From contig NZ_JNIV01000142.1 of NCBI RefSeq assembly GCF_000701405.1, forward strand, positions 1-8,631: a stretch of 8,631 nucleotides of DNA, in the 5' to 3' direction. The translations under genes and the position numbers were made by a program. Numbering within the stretch: the first letter of the stretch is position 1; the number at the start of each line of letters is the position of its first letter. The DNA comes from Deinococcus marmoris DSM 12784 (GTDB lineage Bacteria > Deinococcota > Deinococci > Deinococcales > Deinococcaceae). This document shows, piece by piece, positions 1-7,600 of the stretch. The notes beneath the pieces were generated by a model that ran no database searches, was not told where the DNA came from, and saw only the letters and a list, made by a program, of their open reading frames with translations.

Positions 1-198
1 GAAGTGCTGCTGGAGGCCGCTGGCCTCCAGGGTCGCCCGGCCACTTCACTGGTGTTTTCCTACGAAGACATCAAGCGGCGGGCCTTCAACCGGCTCTTTG
101 CGTGGCGAATACTGAGCAATCTAGGTCTCCAGGCACGATTTGCCGAATTAGGAAAACATCCGTCCAGGCCGCTGGATTTGGGGGTCAAAGCGGCTTGA
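1..198 (+). CDS. C-terminal fragment of an unidentified protein (5' end outside window)
   Basis: The frame is open from the first base of the window (GAA GTG CTG...) to a TGA at 196-198, giving 65 residues. The GTG at position 4 is not a convincing start, so I treat this as the tail of a longer gene. The visible part is basic and helical, with a run resembling YEDIKRRAFNRLFAWRIL followed by a short tail ending GVKAA. I do not recognise the family. A transposase C-terminus is one possibility, because basic helical tails are common there and repeats lie just downstream, but no DDE or zinc motif falls inside the window. The region just after the stop (199-232) shows no terminal inverted repeat I can pair with anything. 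Coding status is fairly likely; function is unknown. Confidence 0.5.
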   Translation, partial: EVLLEAAGLQGRPATSLVFSYEDIKRRAFNRLFAWRILSNLGLQARFAELGKHPSRPLDLGVKAA

Positions 199-234
199 GG
201 GTGGTCAAAACTGTCCGAACCATTGCTGATACGG

Positions 235-280
235 ACTCCGATTGAAAGGTGTTGGAAACACCTGGAAATCCGAACGGAGT
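235..280. repeat. nested hairpin, possible dispersed intergenic repeat
   Basis: The outer arms ACTCCG (235-240) and CGGAGT (275-280) enclose a perfect inner hairpin, AGGTGTT (247-253), loop GGA, AACACCT (257-263). A further 3-bp pairing, ATT (241-243) with AAT (267-269), leaves a bulge CCGAA. The two-level symmetry suggests a folded RNA or a REP/SRE-type intergenic repeat of the kind known in Deinococcus genomes. No T-tract follows, so it is not a typical terminator. Membership of a repeat family is inference. Confidence 0.5.
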
Positions 281-313
281 GAGCAGGAGAAAGACGGGTG
301 CGTGACGTAAAGT

Positions 314-355
314 GCGGGAATCGGGACAGCGCCGATTTGGGCTTGCCCCGCTTTT
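314..355 (+). terminator. possible intrinsic terminator-like hairpin
   Basis: GCGGG (314-318) pairs with CCCGC (347-351), and AATCGG (319-324) pairs with CCGATT (332-337). The outer arm is followed immediately by TTTT (352-355). The inner and outer pairs are separated by an unpaired stretch on the 3' side, so the structure is imperfect. It could end transcription from the gene at the left edge, but it lies about 115 bases after that stop codon. Confidence 0.25.
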
Positions 356-565
356 AGGATGCTGTGCTGCACAGTTTGTGCTGGAGGGGCCAAAGACATC
401 ACCCTCCCGAGGCGATTGGGCCACAGGATGAGATGTGTCGAACTAGACTCCGCTGCCTACGCATTACGGTGTTTGTTGCCCTCAGAATTTGGTGACCTTC
501 TTCCCATCAGCGGAGGGTATCTGCAGGCCTGATGGCTGAGGAAGTGCTGTCGCCGCTCAGCTATC

Positions 566-584
566 TGCAGAATTCTGCATTTTT
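566..584 (+). other. 14-bp palindrome followed by T5
   Basis: TGCAGAATTCTGCA (566-579) is a perfect palindrome, followed by TTTTT (580-584). It can be read as a short 5-bp hairpin with an AATT loop plus a T-tract, or as a symmetric protein-binding site about 105 bases before the receiver start. Either reading is weak. Confidence 0.25.
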
Positions 585-688
585 AGCACCCTGAGCGTCT
601 CATTTTGTGACATCGCTGCAACGGCTCTGACGATAGAACGGGTTCAGAAAGGCGCCGCCCGACGCTCCCTGACCGAAAAGGCTACTCC

Positions 689-1066
689 ATGACGGTTACC
701 CCTCGCAGTTCACCTGCCACCGTCTTACTGGTGGAGGACAACATCGCGATCCGCACCTTGCAGCGCTACGTGCTGACCCGGGCGGGGATCACAGTGGTGG
801 AATGTGCGGACCTCCCAGACGCGGAAAACTATCTGCGCACCCAGACGCCAGAGGTGATTGTGCTGGATCTGAATCTCCCGGGCGGGCACGGACTGAACCT
901 GCTGCCACAGATCAACCGCCGCCGCACGGCGGTGCTGGTGATGACGGCCATGGGTCAGCAGCACACCCTGAATGCCAGTGAAGACCTCCGAGACGACTTC
1001 ATGACCAAGCCATTCGACCCGGACACCTTTGTGCTGCGGGTTCAGAACCTGGCAAGGCAACAGTAG
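689..1066 (+). CDS. stand-alone response-regulator receiver protein
   Basis: A 125-residue single-domain receiver (CheY/DivK type) with no output domain. The acidic pair is E16-D17 (LLVEDN), the phospho-acceptor is D60 (VIVLDLNLPGG), the switch threonine is T86 (VMTA), and the conserved lysine is K107 (MTKPF), so all phosphorylation residues are present. The C-terminus ends right after the last helix. Being output-less, it must act by protein contact with a partner or as a phosphorelay intermediate. The ATG at 689 has AAAAGG (676-681) seven bases upstream. The stop is two bases before the HEAT-repeat gene, so the two are surely co-transcribed, and the glycosyltransferase follows. No histidine kinase is visible in the window. 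The most economical idea, which is inference, is that phosphorylation of this receiver controls the membrane synthase encoded downstream, perhaps through the HEAT protein. Confidence 0.93.
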   Translation: MTVTPRSSPATVLLVEDNIAIRTLQRYVLTRAGITVVECADLPDAENYLRTQTPEVIVLDLNLPGGHGLNLLPQINRRRTAVLVMTAMGQQHTLNASEDLRDDFMTKPFDPDTFVLRVQNLARQQ

Positions 1067-1068
1067 GC

Positions 1069-2313
1069 ATGAAAGGCCACCGGCCGGTGCTGGGGTTTGG
1101 GGTCCTCAGCCTGGGGATCAGCCTCGCACTGACGTTGCTGATTCTGGCCACGGGCGTGACCCTGCTCACCGACCATCTCCACCCAGGCGCCCGGAGCATC
1201 TGGCCAGTGTTGATCTTCACCTGCGTGATTGGCGGTCTAAGTTGCGTGATTCTGAGCGTGTTGCAGTTCGTTCAACTCGGTGCATTGCAGAGTGCTGAGT
1301 TGAACGCCACAGTGCGTGAAGCCCAGTGGAGCGAGGCTCTGCTCGCCTGGGCGTACGCCGACGTACCGCTCCCTGGGCGCCTGGATGAGGCCGGCGTTCA
1401 AACATTGCTAAAACTGCGCGATAGCCTGAGCGGCGAAGTCTCTGACCGCCTCAAGACCCTGTACGGGGCCCAGGGCTGGCTGTCGCGCGATCTGCGCCTC
1501 CTGGCCAGGCGCTCGACGCCAGTGGTGGTCCGCGCAGAGGCCATCGAGCGCCTGGCCCTGTTGCGCGAACCGCTCGCCCTGGACGCTCTGGACCAGGAAC
1601 TGCGTCACCGACACCCGGAAATCCGGGCCCTTGCGCTGCTGGCGCTGTCGCGCAGCGTCGGGCGTCTCGAGCTGCACCGCACCGAACGCACTTCGCGCGT
1701 GCTGGCGCTGCACGGCGCCATCATCCGGGGCGAGTTCAGTGTCGGACAGGTGCAAGAAGCCCTGACGCTGCTGGGCGAGGCGGGAAGACTTCTGGCACAC
1801 GAACTGCTGCTGGGCGCCCCCGACATTCTGCGCGCCGCCACGCTGGACGTGCTGGCCCGGCAACGCACTGGAGCGCTGCACCGTGAAGTGCTGGTCCTGC
1901 TCTCAAGCCCGAACGCGGAACTCCGTGCTGGTGCCTTGCGGGTACTGGTCAGCAGCGCCCAGGTTCCGGCGGACAGTGCTCTCACTGTCCTGGAGCTGAC
2001 CGAGGATCCTACTGCGTTCGTTCGCCTTCAGGCCACCAAGGCCGCCGCGTACCTCAATCCAGTGCCCGCAGAGCGCCTGTGGAGTTTGCTCGGTGACCCG
2101 CACTGGTGGGTGCGCCGGGCCGCTGCTCAGGGCCTGCTCCATGTCCCTGAAGGGGAGCGTCTGCTCAGCGACGCAGCGGTCCGTCACGCCGACCGCTACG
2201 CACGTGACATCGCCCGCACCACCCTGCAGGAACATGGCGAGCGTCAGCTGAAAATGCCCTTGACCCTTCAACCGGTTCGGCCCCCGCTGGCTTACGCTCC
2301 GGGGAGCACATGA
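1069..2313 (+). CDS. membrane-anchored HEAT-repeat protein
   Basis: This 414-residue protein begins with two hydrophobic segments (about residues 7-33 and 45-70), separated by a short loop, which would anchor it in the inner membrane. Residues about 71-140 form a helical linker. From about 150 to 390 there are repeated two-helix units with the alternating Leu/Ala and Arg/Asp pattern of HEAT (PBS-lyase-like) repeats, for example around 151-172, 183-198, 250-265, 281-296, 313-330, 343-358 and 375-390. HEAT solenoids are protein-binding scaffolds and no catalytic motif is seen. The start lies two bases after the receiver stop, and the 3' end overlaps the glycosyltransferase start by four bases (ATGA), which suggests translational coupling. 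By position it is a candidate adaptor that links the receiver, or another signal, to the glycosyltransferase at the membrane. That role is inference from gene order only. Confidence 0.88.
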   Translation: MKGHRPVLGFGVLSLGISLALTLLILATGVTLLTDHLHPGARSIWPVLIFTCVIGGLSCVILSVLQFVQLGALQSAELNATVREAQWSEALLAWAYADVPLPGRLDEAGVQTLLKLRDSLSGEVSDRLKTLYGAQGWLSRDLRLLARRSTPVVVRAEAIERLALLREPLALDALDQELRHRHPEIRALALLALSRSVGRLELHRTERTSRVLALHGAIIRGEFSVGQVQEALTLLGEAGRLLAHELLLGAPDILRAATLDVLARQRTGALHREVLVLLSSPNAELRAGALRVLVSSAQVPADSALTVLELTEDPTAFVRLQATKAAAYLNPVPAERLWSLLGDPHWWVRRAAAQGLLHVPEGERLLSDAAVRHADRYARDIARTTLQEHGERQLKMPLTLQPVRPPLAYAPGST

Positions 2314-3710
2314 TCGGCTCGGTCCTCGGTGGCATCGAGTTGCTGATCTTACTGTATTTCACGGTGTTGAACAGCTTCTACGCGGTGGCGGTTTACGTGG
2401 CCACCCGTGAATTGGGGCGTCACGTCCGCCGGCGCCAGAGCGTCGGGCTGACCGAACTGCTCAACCGCGAGTTCTACAAGCCGGTGAGCATCCTGGTGCC
2501 TGCTTACGGGGAGGAGGAAACCATCGAAGCCTCGGTCAACTCCTTTCTGGCGCTGCACTACCCAGAGTTCGAGGTGATTGTCGTCAACGACGGCAGCAAG
2601 GACGGGACCCTTCAGGCCTTGATCGACGCGTACGACCTGGTACCCACTGAACGTCATCCCAGTCGTGTGCTACACACCAGACCTATCCGCGGCGTCTACC
2701 GGTCGCGGCGCATTTCCAAACTCACGGTGGTGGATAAGCAAAACGGCGGCAAGGCCGACGCGCTCAACGTCGGGCTGACCTACGCCACGTTTCCACTGTT
2801 CTGTGCGGTGGACGCCGACAGTCTGCTCGACGCTGAGGCGCTGCTGCGGCTCGCCCGGCGGTTTATCGAGAACGACAGGCTGGTCGCCGCCGGCGGAAGC
2901 GTGCGGATCATGAATGGTGGGGTGATGAGCGATGGGCGCGTGACTGAACTGCGCTTGCCCACCACCTGGATCGAGCGCGTACAGGTTGTCGAGTACGCCC
3001 GGGCCTTTCTGGCCGGACGCACCACCTTCAGCGCGCTGGGCCTGCTCCTGGTGATCAGCGGGGCGTTTGGGCTGTTCAAACGCAGCGACGTGATGGACGT
3101 CGGCGGCTTCCTTGAGGGCACCGTGGGCGAAGATATGGAACTGGTCTTGCGGCTTCACCGCCACATGCGTGAGCAAAAAAGGCCGTACGACATCGAGTTC
3201 GACGTGGATCCGGTGTGCTGGACGCAATGCCCGGACAACGTCAGGATTCTGGGAGCGCAGCGCGACCGCTGGCAGCGTGGGCTGTGGGAAGCCCTCTGGG
3301 CACACCGAAAGATGTGGTTCAATCCCCGCTACGGAAGAATCGGTCTGGTGGCGCTGCCGTATTACCTGCTCTTCGAGGCCCTGGCGCCTGTCATTGAAGT
3401 GTTCGGGTACGGCTTTATGATCGTCTTGGCCCTGACGGGCCGCCTGGACGGCACGTTCGTCGCTCTGTTCCTGCTGCTGGCCCTGCTGTACGGCACGGTG
3501 GTCAGCGTGGCGGCGCTCAGCATCGAACTGTTTATGCGCGTGCATTTTCGCCGTCCGGTTGACCGGGTCATGCTGCTTCTCACTGCGCTTGGTGAGAACT
3601 TCGGTTTCCGCCAGTGGCATGCCTGGGTGCGCTTCCGCGCGACGCTGAAGCTGGGTCAGAAAAAGGGCCAATGGGGAACGATGACCCGCACACGGATCCA
3701 GACGAAATAA
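2310..3710 (+). CDS. processive-type membrane family 2 glycosyltransferase (polysaccharide synthase)
   Basis: A 466-residue protein. One membrane helix (about 8-30) precedes a GT-A catalytic domain (about 57-325), which is followed by hydrophobic segments at about 345-376 and 383-407. A further hydrophobic stretch at 241-256 probably lies at the membrane interface. Catalytic signatures are complete and in order: VNDGS with D94, NGGKADALN at 145-153, the DAD metal site (D168, D170), GED with catalytic-base candidate D275, and QRDRW at 317-321, the Q(Q/R)xRW motif of processive synthases such as BcsA, PgaC and hyaluronan synthase. The tail contains GQWGTMTR, a pattern common in PgaC-like enzymes. 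Only about 60 residues follow the last membrane helix and there is no PilZ domain, so direct BcsA-style c-di-GMP binding is unlikely. It probably polymerises and exports an extracellular polysaccharide from a nucleotide sugar; the sugar cannot be told. The ATG overlaps the HEAT-gene stop. Confidence 0.93.
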   Translation: MIGSVLGGIELLILLYFTVLNSFYAVAVYVATRELGRHVRRRQSVGLTELLNREFYKPVSILVPAYGEEETIEASVNSFLALHYPEFEVIVVNDGSKDGTLQALIDAYDLVPTERHPSRVLHTRPIRGVYRSRRISKLTVVDKQNGGKADALNVGLTYATFPLFCAVDADSLLDAEALLRLARRFIENDRLVAAGGSVRIMNGGVMSDGRVTELRLPTTWIERVQVVEYARAFLAGRTTFSALGLLLVISGAFGLFKRSDVMDVGGFLEGTVGEDMELVLRLHRHMREQKRPYDIEFDVDPVCWTQCPDNVRILGAQRDRWQRGLWEALWAHRKMWFNPRYGRIGLVALPYYLLFEALAPVIEVFGYGFMIVLALTGRLDGTFVALFLLLALLYGTVVSVAALSIELFMRVHFRRPVDRVMLLLTALGENFGFRQWHAWVRFRATLKLGQKKGQWGTMTRTRIQTK

Positions 3711-3913
3711 AACTGATGCTGTCCCAGTTGAAGGAGGGCCTAATTGATACGGACACACAGGCCGATAAACACGGTATTTCATCGTCTCCTAAGCCAGCAC
3801 TTCCAACTGGGACAATTGTGAGCCAAGTTCCTAGCAGAGTAAAATTTATCGTGTCTTTCCCCCGTCATGGTCGTTCACGACGCCACCCAGAACACCCGGC
3901 TCAAGAAGCTTGA
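3671..3913 (+). pseudogene. possible 5' remnant of the damaged GAF-GGDEF gene (or spurious small ORF)
   Basis: An 80-codon frame starts at ATG 3671 inside the end of the glycosyltransferase gene, with AAAAGGG just upstream. Two stretches loosely resemble the start of bacterial GAF domains that precede GGDEF: LSQLKEGLIDTD recalls the common 'L..L.LLDT' entry, and TGTIVSQVPSRVKFIVS recalls the 'ValVSLvD..RQwF.S' strand. It then runs out of frame with the rest of the GAF domain, which resumes at about 3867. This would fit a gene that lost an internal piece of its GAF domain. The resemblance is weak, the segment is AT-richer than its neighbours, and an alternative reading (an inserted 95-bp inverted-repeat unit) covers part of the same bases. 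Confidence 0.25.
3720..3814. repeat. 95-bp unit bounded by 11-bp perfect inverted repeats
   Basis: TGTCCCAGTTG (3720-3730) and CAACTGGGACA (3804-3814) are perfect inverted copies; pairing continues for three more bases past a one-base bulge. The interior is AT-rich. The unit lies between the glycosyltransferase stop and the truncated GAF domain, so it might be a small mobile-element relic or a long-range RNA stem. No flanking target duplication is visible (GATGC on the left, ATTGT on the right). Confidence 0.4.
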
Positions 3914-4665
3914 CAATGTCACGGGTGAGCCGCACCTGCGCTTGTACGCCTGCGCGCCGCTCATGACTGCAGAGGGTCATAAGTTGGGAACCTTTTGCGT
4001 GCTCGACCAACGCTCGCGTGAGTTCAGCGCTGAGCAAGAAGTTCTGCTCAAATCCTTTGCGGCGATGGCCATGGACGAACTCAACCTGCGCCGCGCCGTT
4101 CAGGACCTCAGTACGATGGCCCTCCACGACGCGTTGACAGGGCTTCCCAACCGTGCCCATTTCCGCCAACTGATGGCCCAGGCCTGCCGCCGCGCAGACC
4201 AGTCGGGTGAAAACGTGGTGGTGGGCCTGATGGACCTCAACCGCTTTAAGATCGTCAACGACACGCTCGGGCACGCGGCGGGCGACGAACTTCTGAAGCA
4301 GGTTGCGCTGCGCCTCAAGCACTCAGTGGCCACCAGCGACGTGGTGGCCCGGATGAGCGGCGATGAATTCACGTTGTTGCTGACCGATGTCCGTTCGGCA
4401 GACGACGCTGCGAAGGTGATGGAACGTATTCGGCAAGCTTTCGAGGAGCCGTTCAAGTTGCGCGGTCAGGACATTTTCGTGCGCTGCAGTCTCGGCCTGA
4501 GCAGTTATCCTGACCACACCCAGAAGCCCGAACACCGAACAGCTTCTGAATCATGCGGACGCCGCCATGTACCGCACCAAACGTGCGGGTGGTGGGTCTG
4601 CCTGGTATGACGAGGCTCAAGACCAGCGCTCCCCGGTAGAACTTGATCCGCTGATCTTGATGTGA
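3867..4665 (+). pseudogene. disrupted GAF-GGDEF diguanylate cyclase gene
   Basis: From the ATG at 3867 the frame reads the second half of a GAF domain (residues 1-72; VVHDATQN, HLRLYACAPL, GTFCVLD). A GGDEF domain follows: DALTGLPNR (88-96), metal aspartate D123 in MDLNRFK, ND at 131-132, GHAAGD at 135-140, and the active-site loop MSGDEF (SGDEF variant, 164-168). The inhibitory RxxD site is absent (ATSD instead). After E222 the frame is lost: a 7-bp tandem duplication (4528-4541) sends translation into an alien tail ending at 4608-4610. Removing one copy restores PEQLLNHADAAMYRTKRAGG and a natural end at 4663-4665. The 3867 ATG has no Shine-Dalgarno sequence, and the in-frame stop at 3840-3842 shows that the GAF front half is missing. 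The intact ancestor would have made c-di-GMP from two GTP. The present product lacks the last GGDEF helices and is probably inactive. Confidence 0.85.
4528..4541 (+). repeat. 7-bp tandem duplication causing a frameshift
   Basis: CCGAACA occurs twice in direct succession (4528-4534 and 4535-4541). One copy gives the conserved GGDEF reading through to the AMY motif; two copies shift the frame. This pattern is typical of a replication-slippage event. Confidence 0.85.
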
Positions 4666-4697
4666 CCTGCCAACGGATTCATCCGTTGGCAGGTCAC
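4662..4697. terminator. shared hairpin between convergent genes
   Basis: GTGACCTGCCAACGGAT (4662-4678) and ATCCGTTGGCAGGTCAC (4681-4697) form a perfect 17-bp stem with only TC between the arms. The ancestral stop of the GGDEF gene (TGA 4663-4665) is in the left arm, and the stop of the minus-strand HD-GYP gene (TCA 4694-4696) is in the right arm. There is no T-tract on either side, so it is not a textbook intrinsic terminator. It could still end or protect both transcripts, since it reads identically in either direction. Confidence 0.7.
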
Positions 4698-7600
4698 GGC
4701 TGCTCCATCATCTGAACAAAGACCTCCACGACTTCAGGATCGAAGTGGAGCCCTGAACCGCTTTGAATATGATCCATCGTTTTCTCCCGCGTCCAGGCCT
4801 GGCGGTAGGGCCGGTCACTCATCAGCGCGTCGTACACGTCCACCACGGCAAACGCCCTGGCCGCCAGCGGAATGGCCTCACCCTGCAGTCCCCGCGGGTA
4901 GCCGCTGCCGTCCCACTTCTCGTGGTGGTTCTGCGGAATCTCCAGGGCCGGATGCAGGAACTCAATCGGGGTCAACAGCTCCGCCGCGTACTTCGGATGC
5001 TTTTTCATCAGGCTCCACTCGTCTTCCGTGAGCTTGCCTGGCTTGAGCAGGACCGCGTCAGGGATGCCCATCTTGCCGATGTCGTGAAGCAGCGCGCCCC
5101 GACGCACATGAATGAGTTGTTCGGGCGTGAAGCCGAGTGCCGCGCAGAGGGCGTGCGTCATCTCCGTGACCCGGCGCGAGTGCCCCTCGGTCTCGTGGTC
5201 CCGCAGGTCGAGCGCCCGTGCCCAGCCCTCGATGTTCTTGTCATACGCGGAGCGCAGCTCCACGTTACTGCGCTCGAGTTCGGTCACGAGCCGAGCATGG
5301 TCAATGGCGATGGCTGCCTGATCGGCCAACGTTTCGAGGGTCGACAGCCAGTCCAGTGAGAGCGGCCAGGCCTGATGGTGGAGCACTTCAAGGACCCCCA
5401 CCACCTGCCCTTTGCTGAGGAGCGGCACCGCGTAGTAAGCGGTCAATCCCTCGTTCCTCACGACGTCACGCCAGGCGGGCAGGGCGGAGGCATGCGTCAG
5501 ATCCGTCAGGCTGATCGGCTGCTGGATCAACGCGGCGCTGCCGGCCAGTCCCACACCCAGTTTCGTCCCCGAGTTCTCCAGTTTCTCGGCGTAGAAGCCC
5601 CGGGTGACGGTGTACGTGAGCGTCTTGCGGTGTGGATCGAACAGGAGGACGGTGGCCACGTCCATGCCGAGTTGCTGCCTGACATTGTCCAGAACCAGAC
5701 CGAGGGTGACGTCGAGGTCTGCACTGGCAGCGATCGAGTGATCAATCTTGCGGAGTCCCGTGATGGAACGCAACTGACGCTGGAGGTCCTCGTTGAGGAC
5801 CTGGATTTCTTGCTCAGCCTTCCGCAGGGCCGTGATGTTGCGGGCGATCTTGGACACCCCGATCACCTGACCGGCCGCATCCAGGATCGGCGAGATGGTG
5901 ACCATCACCTGGATCTGCTCGCCGTTCTTGGTGACCCGGTTGCCTTCAAAGGGTGGGTCCCGGAACCCCTGGCTGGCCCGTTCCATCAACTCAAGTTCAA
6001 GCGCGTGAAAGTCGGCCGGGACGATGAAGGTGATCGGCTGACCGATCGCCTCCTCGGCCGTGTGGCCGTAGAGTTCCTCGGCCCCAGGATTCCAGGAGCG
6101 AATGGTGTGGTCCAGCGAGACGCCAATGATGGCGTTGTGACTGGCCTGTACGATGGCCGCCAGAAAGGCCCTGTCTTCGTCGGCAGCCCGGCGCTGGGTG
6201 ACGTCGCGTCCCACCCCGTACACAATCCCGTCGCCCGGCAACACCATGGACGACCATTCCAACCACACCACACTGCCGTTCTTGTGCAGATAGCGGTTCT
6301 GGAAGGTCGTCGGGACCTCTTCTGACCGAATGTACCGGGCCTCAGTGAAGGTTTCGGCACGGTCGTCGGGGTGAATGAAGTCTAGAGCGGAGTGGCCAAG
6401 CAGCTCTTCCGGCGCATAACCCAGAATGCGACTGGAAGCGGCACTGACAGACAGGAAGCGGTTGTCCAACCCGACGGACGCGATCAGGTCCACGGACAGG
6501 TCGAGCGTGTGCTGCAGCTCTGCGGCGATGGTGCGGGCGTGGAGCTCGCTCTCTATCAGCGCCTGCCGGGCCCGCTTCTCCACCGTGATGTCACGGATCA
6601 GGGTGGCCACGCACGCTTCTCCATCAATCGTCACTGGAACGACCGAGATGACCGTGTCGGCCACCGCTCCAGACTTCAGGCGGAACTGCACCTCCCGGTT
6701 GAGCACCTTCCCTTCTTCCTGCAGCGTTCGCCCGACGTCTTCGAGTTCTGACAGATTGACCCAGATGTTGAGATCGAACGGGGTGTGGCCGATCACGTCC
6801 TCGCGGCTGTAGCCACTCTGGCGTAAAAACTCGGCGTTGACGTCGAGGTAATGGCCGCTCTTGAGATCGGCCACGACAATAGCGACTGGTGAAGCTTCAA
6901 AAACCCTGGCGAAGCGCTCCTCGCTGGCCTGGAACTGATTGCTGGCCTGCTTTTCCTCGGTAATGTCGCGCACGAAGCCGATCACGCAGGCTTCACCGGC
7001 CACCTCCATCGGGATGATCGACAGCACGCCGTACACGTCCTCTCCACTCCTGCTGCGGAAAGGAATTTCACGGCTGCGAATTGGGAGATCGCCGTCGACC
7101 ATGCTCCAGGCGACTTCGCGGTCAGCCGAGTCGGCCCACAAGCCGAGGTCCTGAGAAGAGTGGCCCAGGATTTCCTCGCGGGTGTAGCCGCTCTGGCGCG
7201 AAAACTCGGCGTTGACCTCAAGGAAACGTTTGTCACTTTGACGGGTGATGAAGATAGCGACTGGACTCGTCTCGAAGACCCTGGCGAAGCGCTCCTGGCT
7301 GATCTGCCGCTCCTGCTGGGCCACTCGGGTCTCGGTGACATCCCGGATAAACATCGAGACGCCGTCCTCGCCTGGATAAATGGTCACGTCCGTCTGCTTG
7401 CCCATGGCCGAGTGGTTTAACAGATGCTGAACGGTACCAGATTCCTGAGCTTTCTGAAGGGCCAGACCCAGCGGTGCGTGGGTGGACAGGGGAAACAGGT
7501 CAAAATGGTTCTGGCCGAGGGTCTCCGTGGGTTGACGGCCCGTCATGGCTGCTGCCGCCGCGTTGACGTAAGTGACGTTCCAGTCCTGATCAAACGACAC

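Larger units (their letters stand above)
199..688. other. gene-free intergenic region with several inverted repeats
   Basis: About 490 bases with no convincing gene; short minus-strand frames at 185-424 have no supporting signals. It holds a nested hairpin (235-280), a second nested hairpin followed by TTTT (314-355), the short palindrome CTGTGC-T-GCACAG (362-374), a 9-bp direct repeat TATCTGCAG (518-526 and 562-570), and a 14-bp palindrome followed by five Ts (566-584). The last 90 bases must contain the promoter of the receiver operon. The only candidate I can offer is weak: TTGTGA at 605-610 and GACGAT at 629-634, 18 bp apart. Confidence 0.6.

Noticed and set aside
185..424. Minus-strand 79- and 65-aa frames in the left intergenic region
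   Set aside because: They run through the hairpins, with no ribosome site and no recognisable protein features.
3650..3710. PilZ domain at the C-terminus of the glycosyltransferase
   Set aside because: The tail after the last membrane helix is only about 60 residues and lacks the RxxxR and (D/N)xSxxG motifs.
2670..3782. Long minus-strand frame (370 aa) opposite the glycosyltransferase
   Set aside because: It is antisense to a gene with complete catalytic motifs, has no recognisable domain, and is explained by GC-rich codon bias.
3715..3819. Target-site duplication around the 95-bp inverted-repeat unit
   Set aside because: The flanks GATGC and ATTGT do not match, so an insertion cannot be demonstrated.
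5375..6325. Plus-strand frame of 316 aa inside the HD-GYP gene
   Set aside because: Antisense shadow of the PAS5, PAS6 and GAF region; no domain logic or ribosome site.
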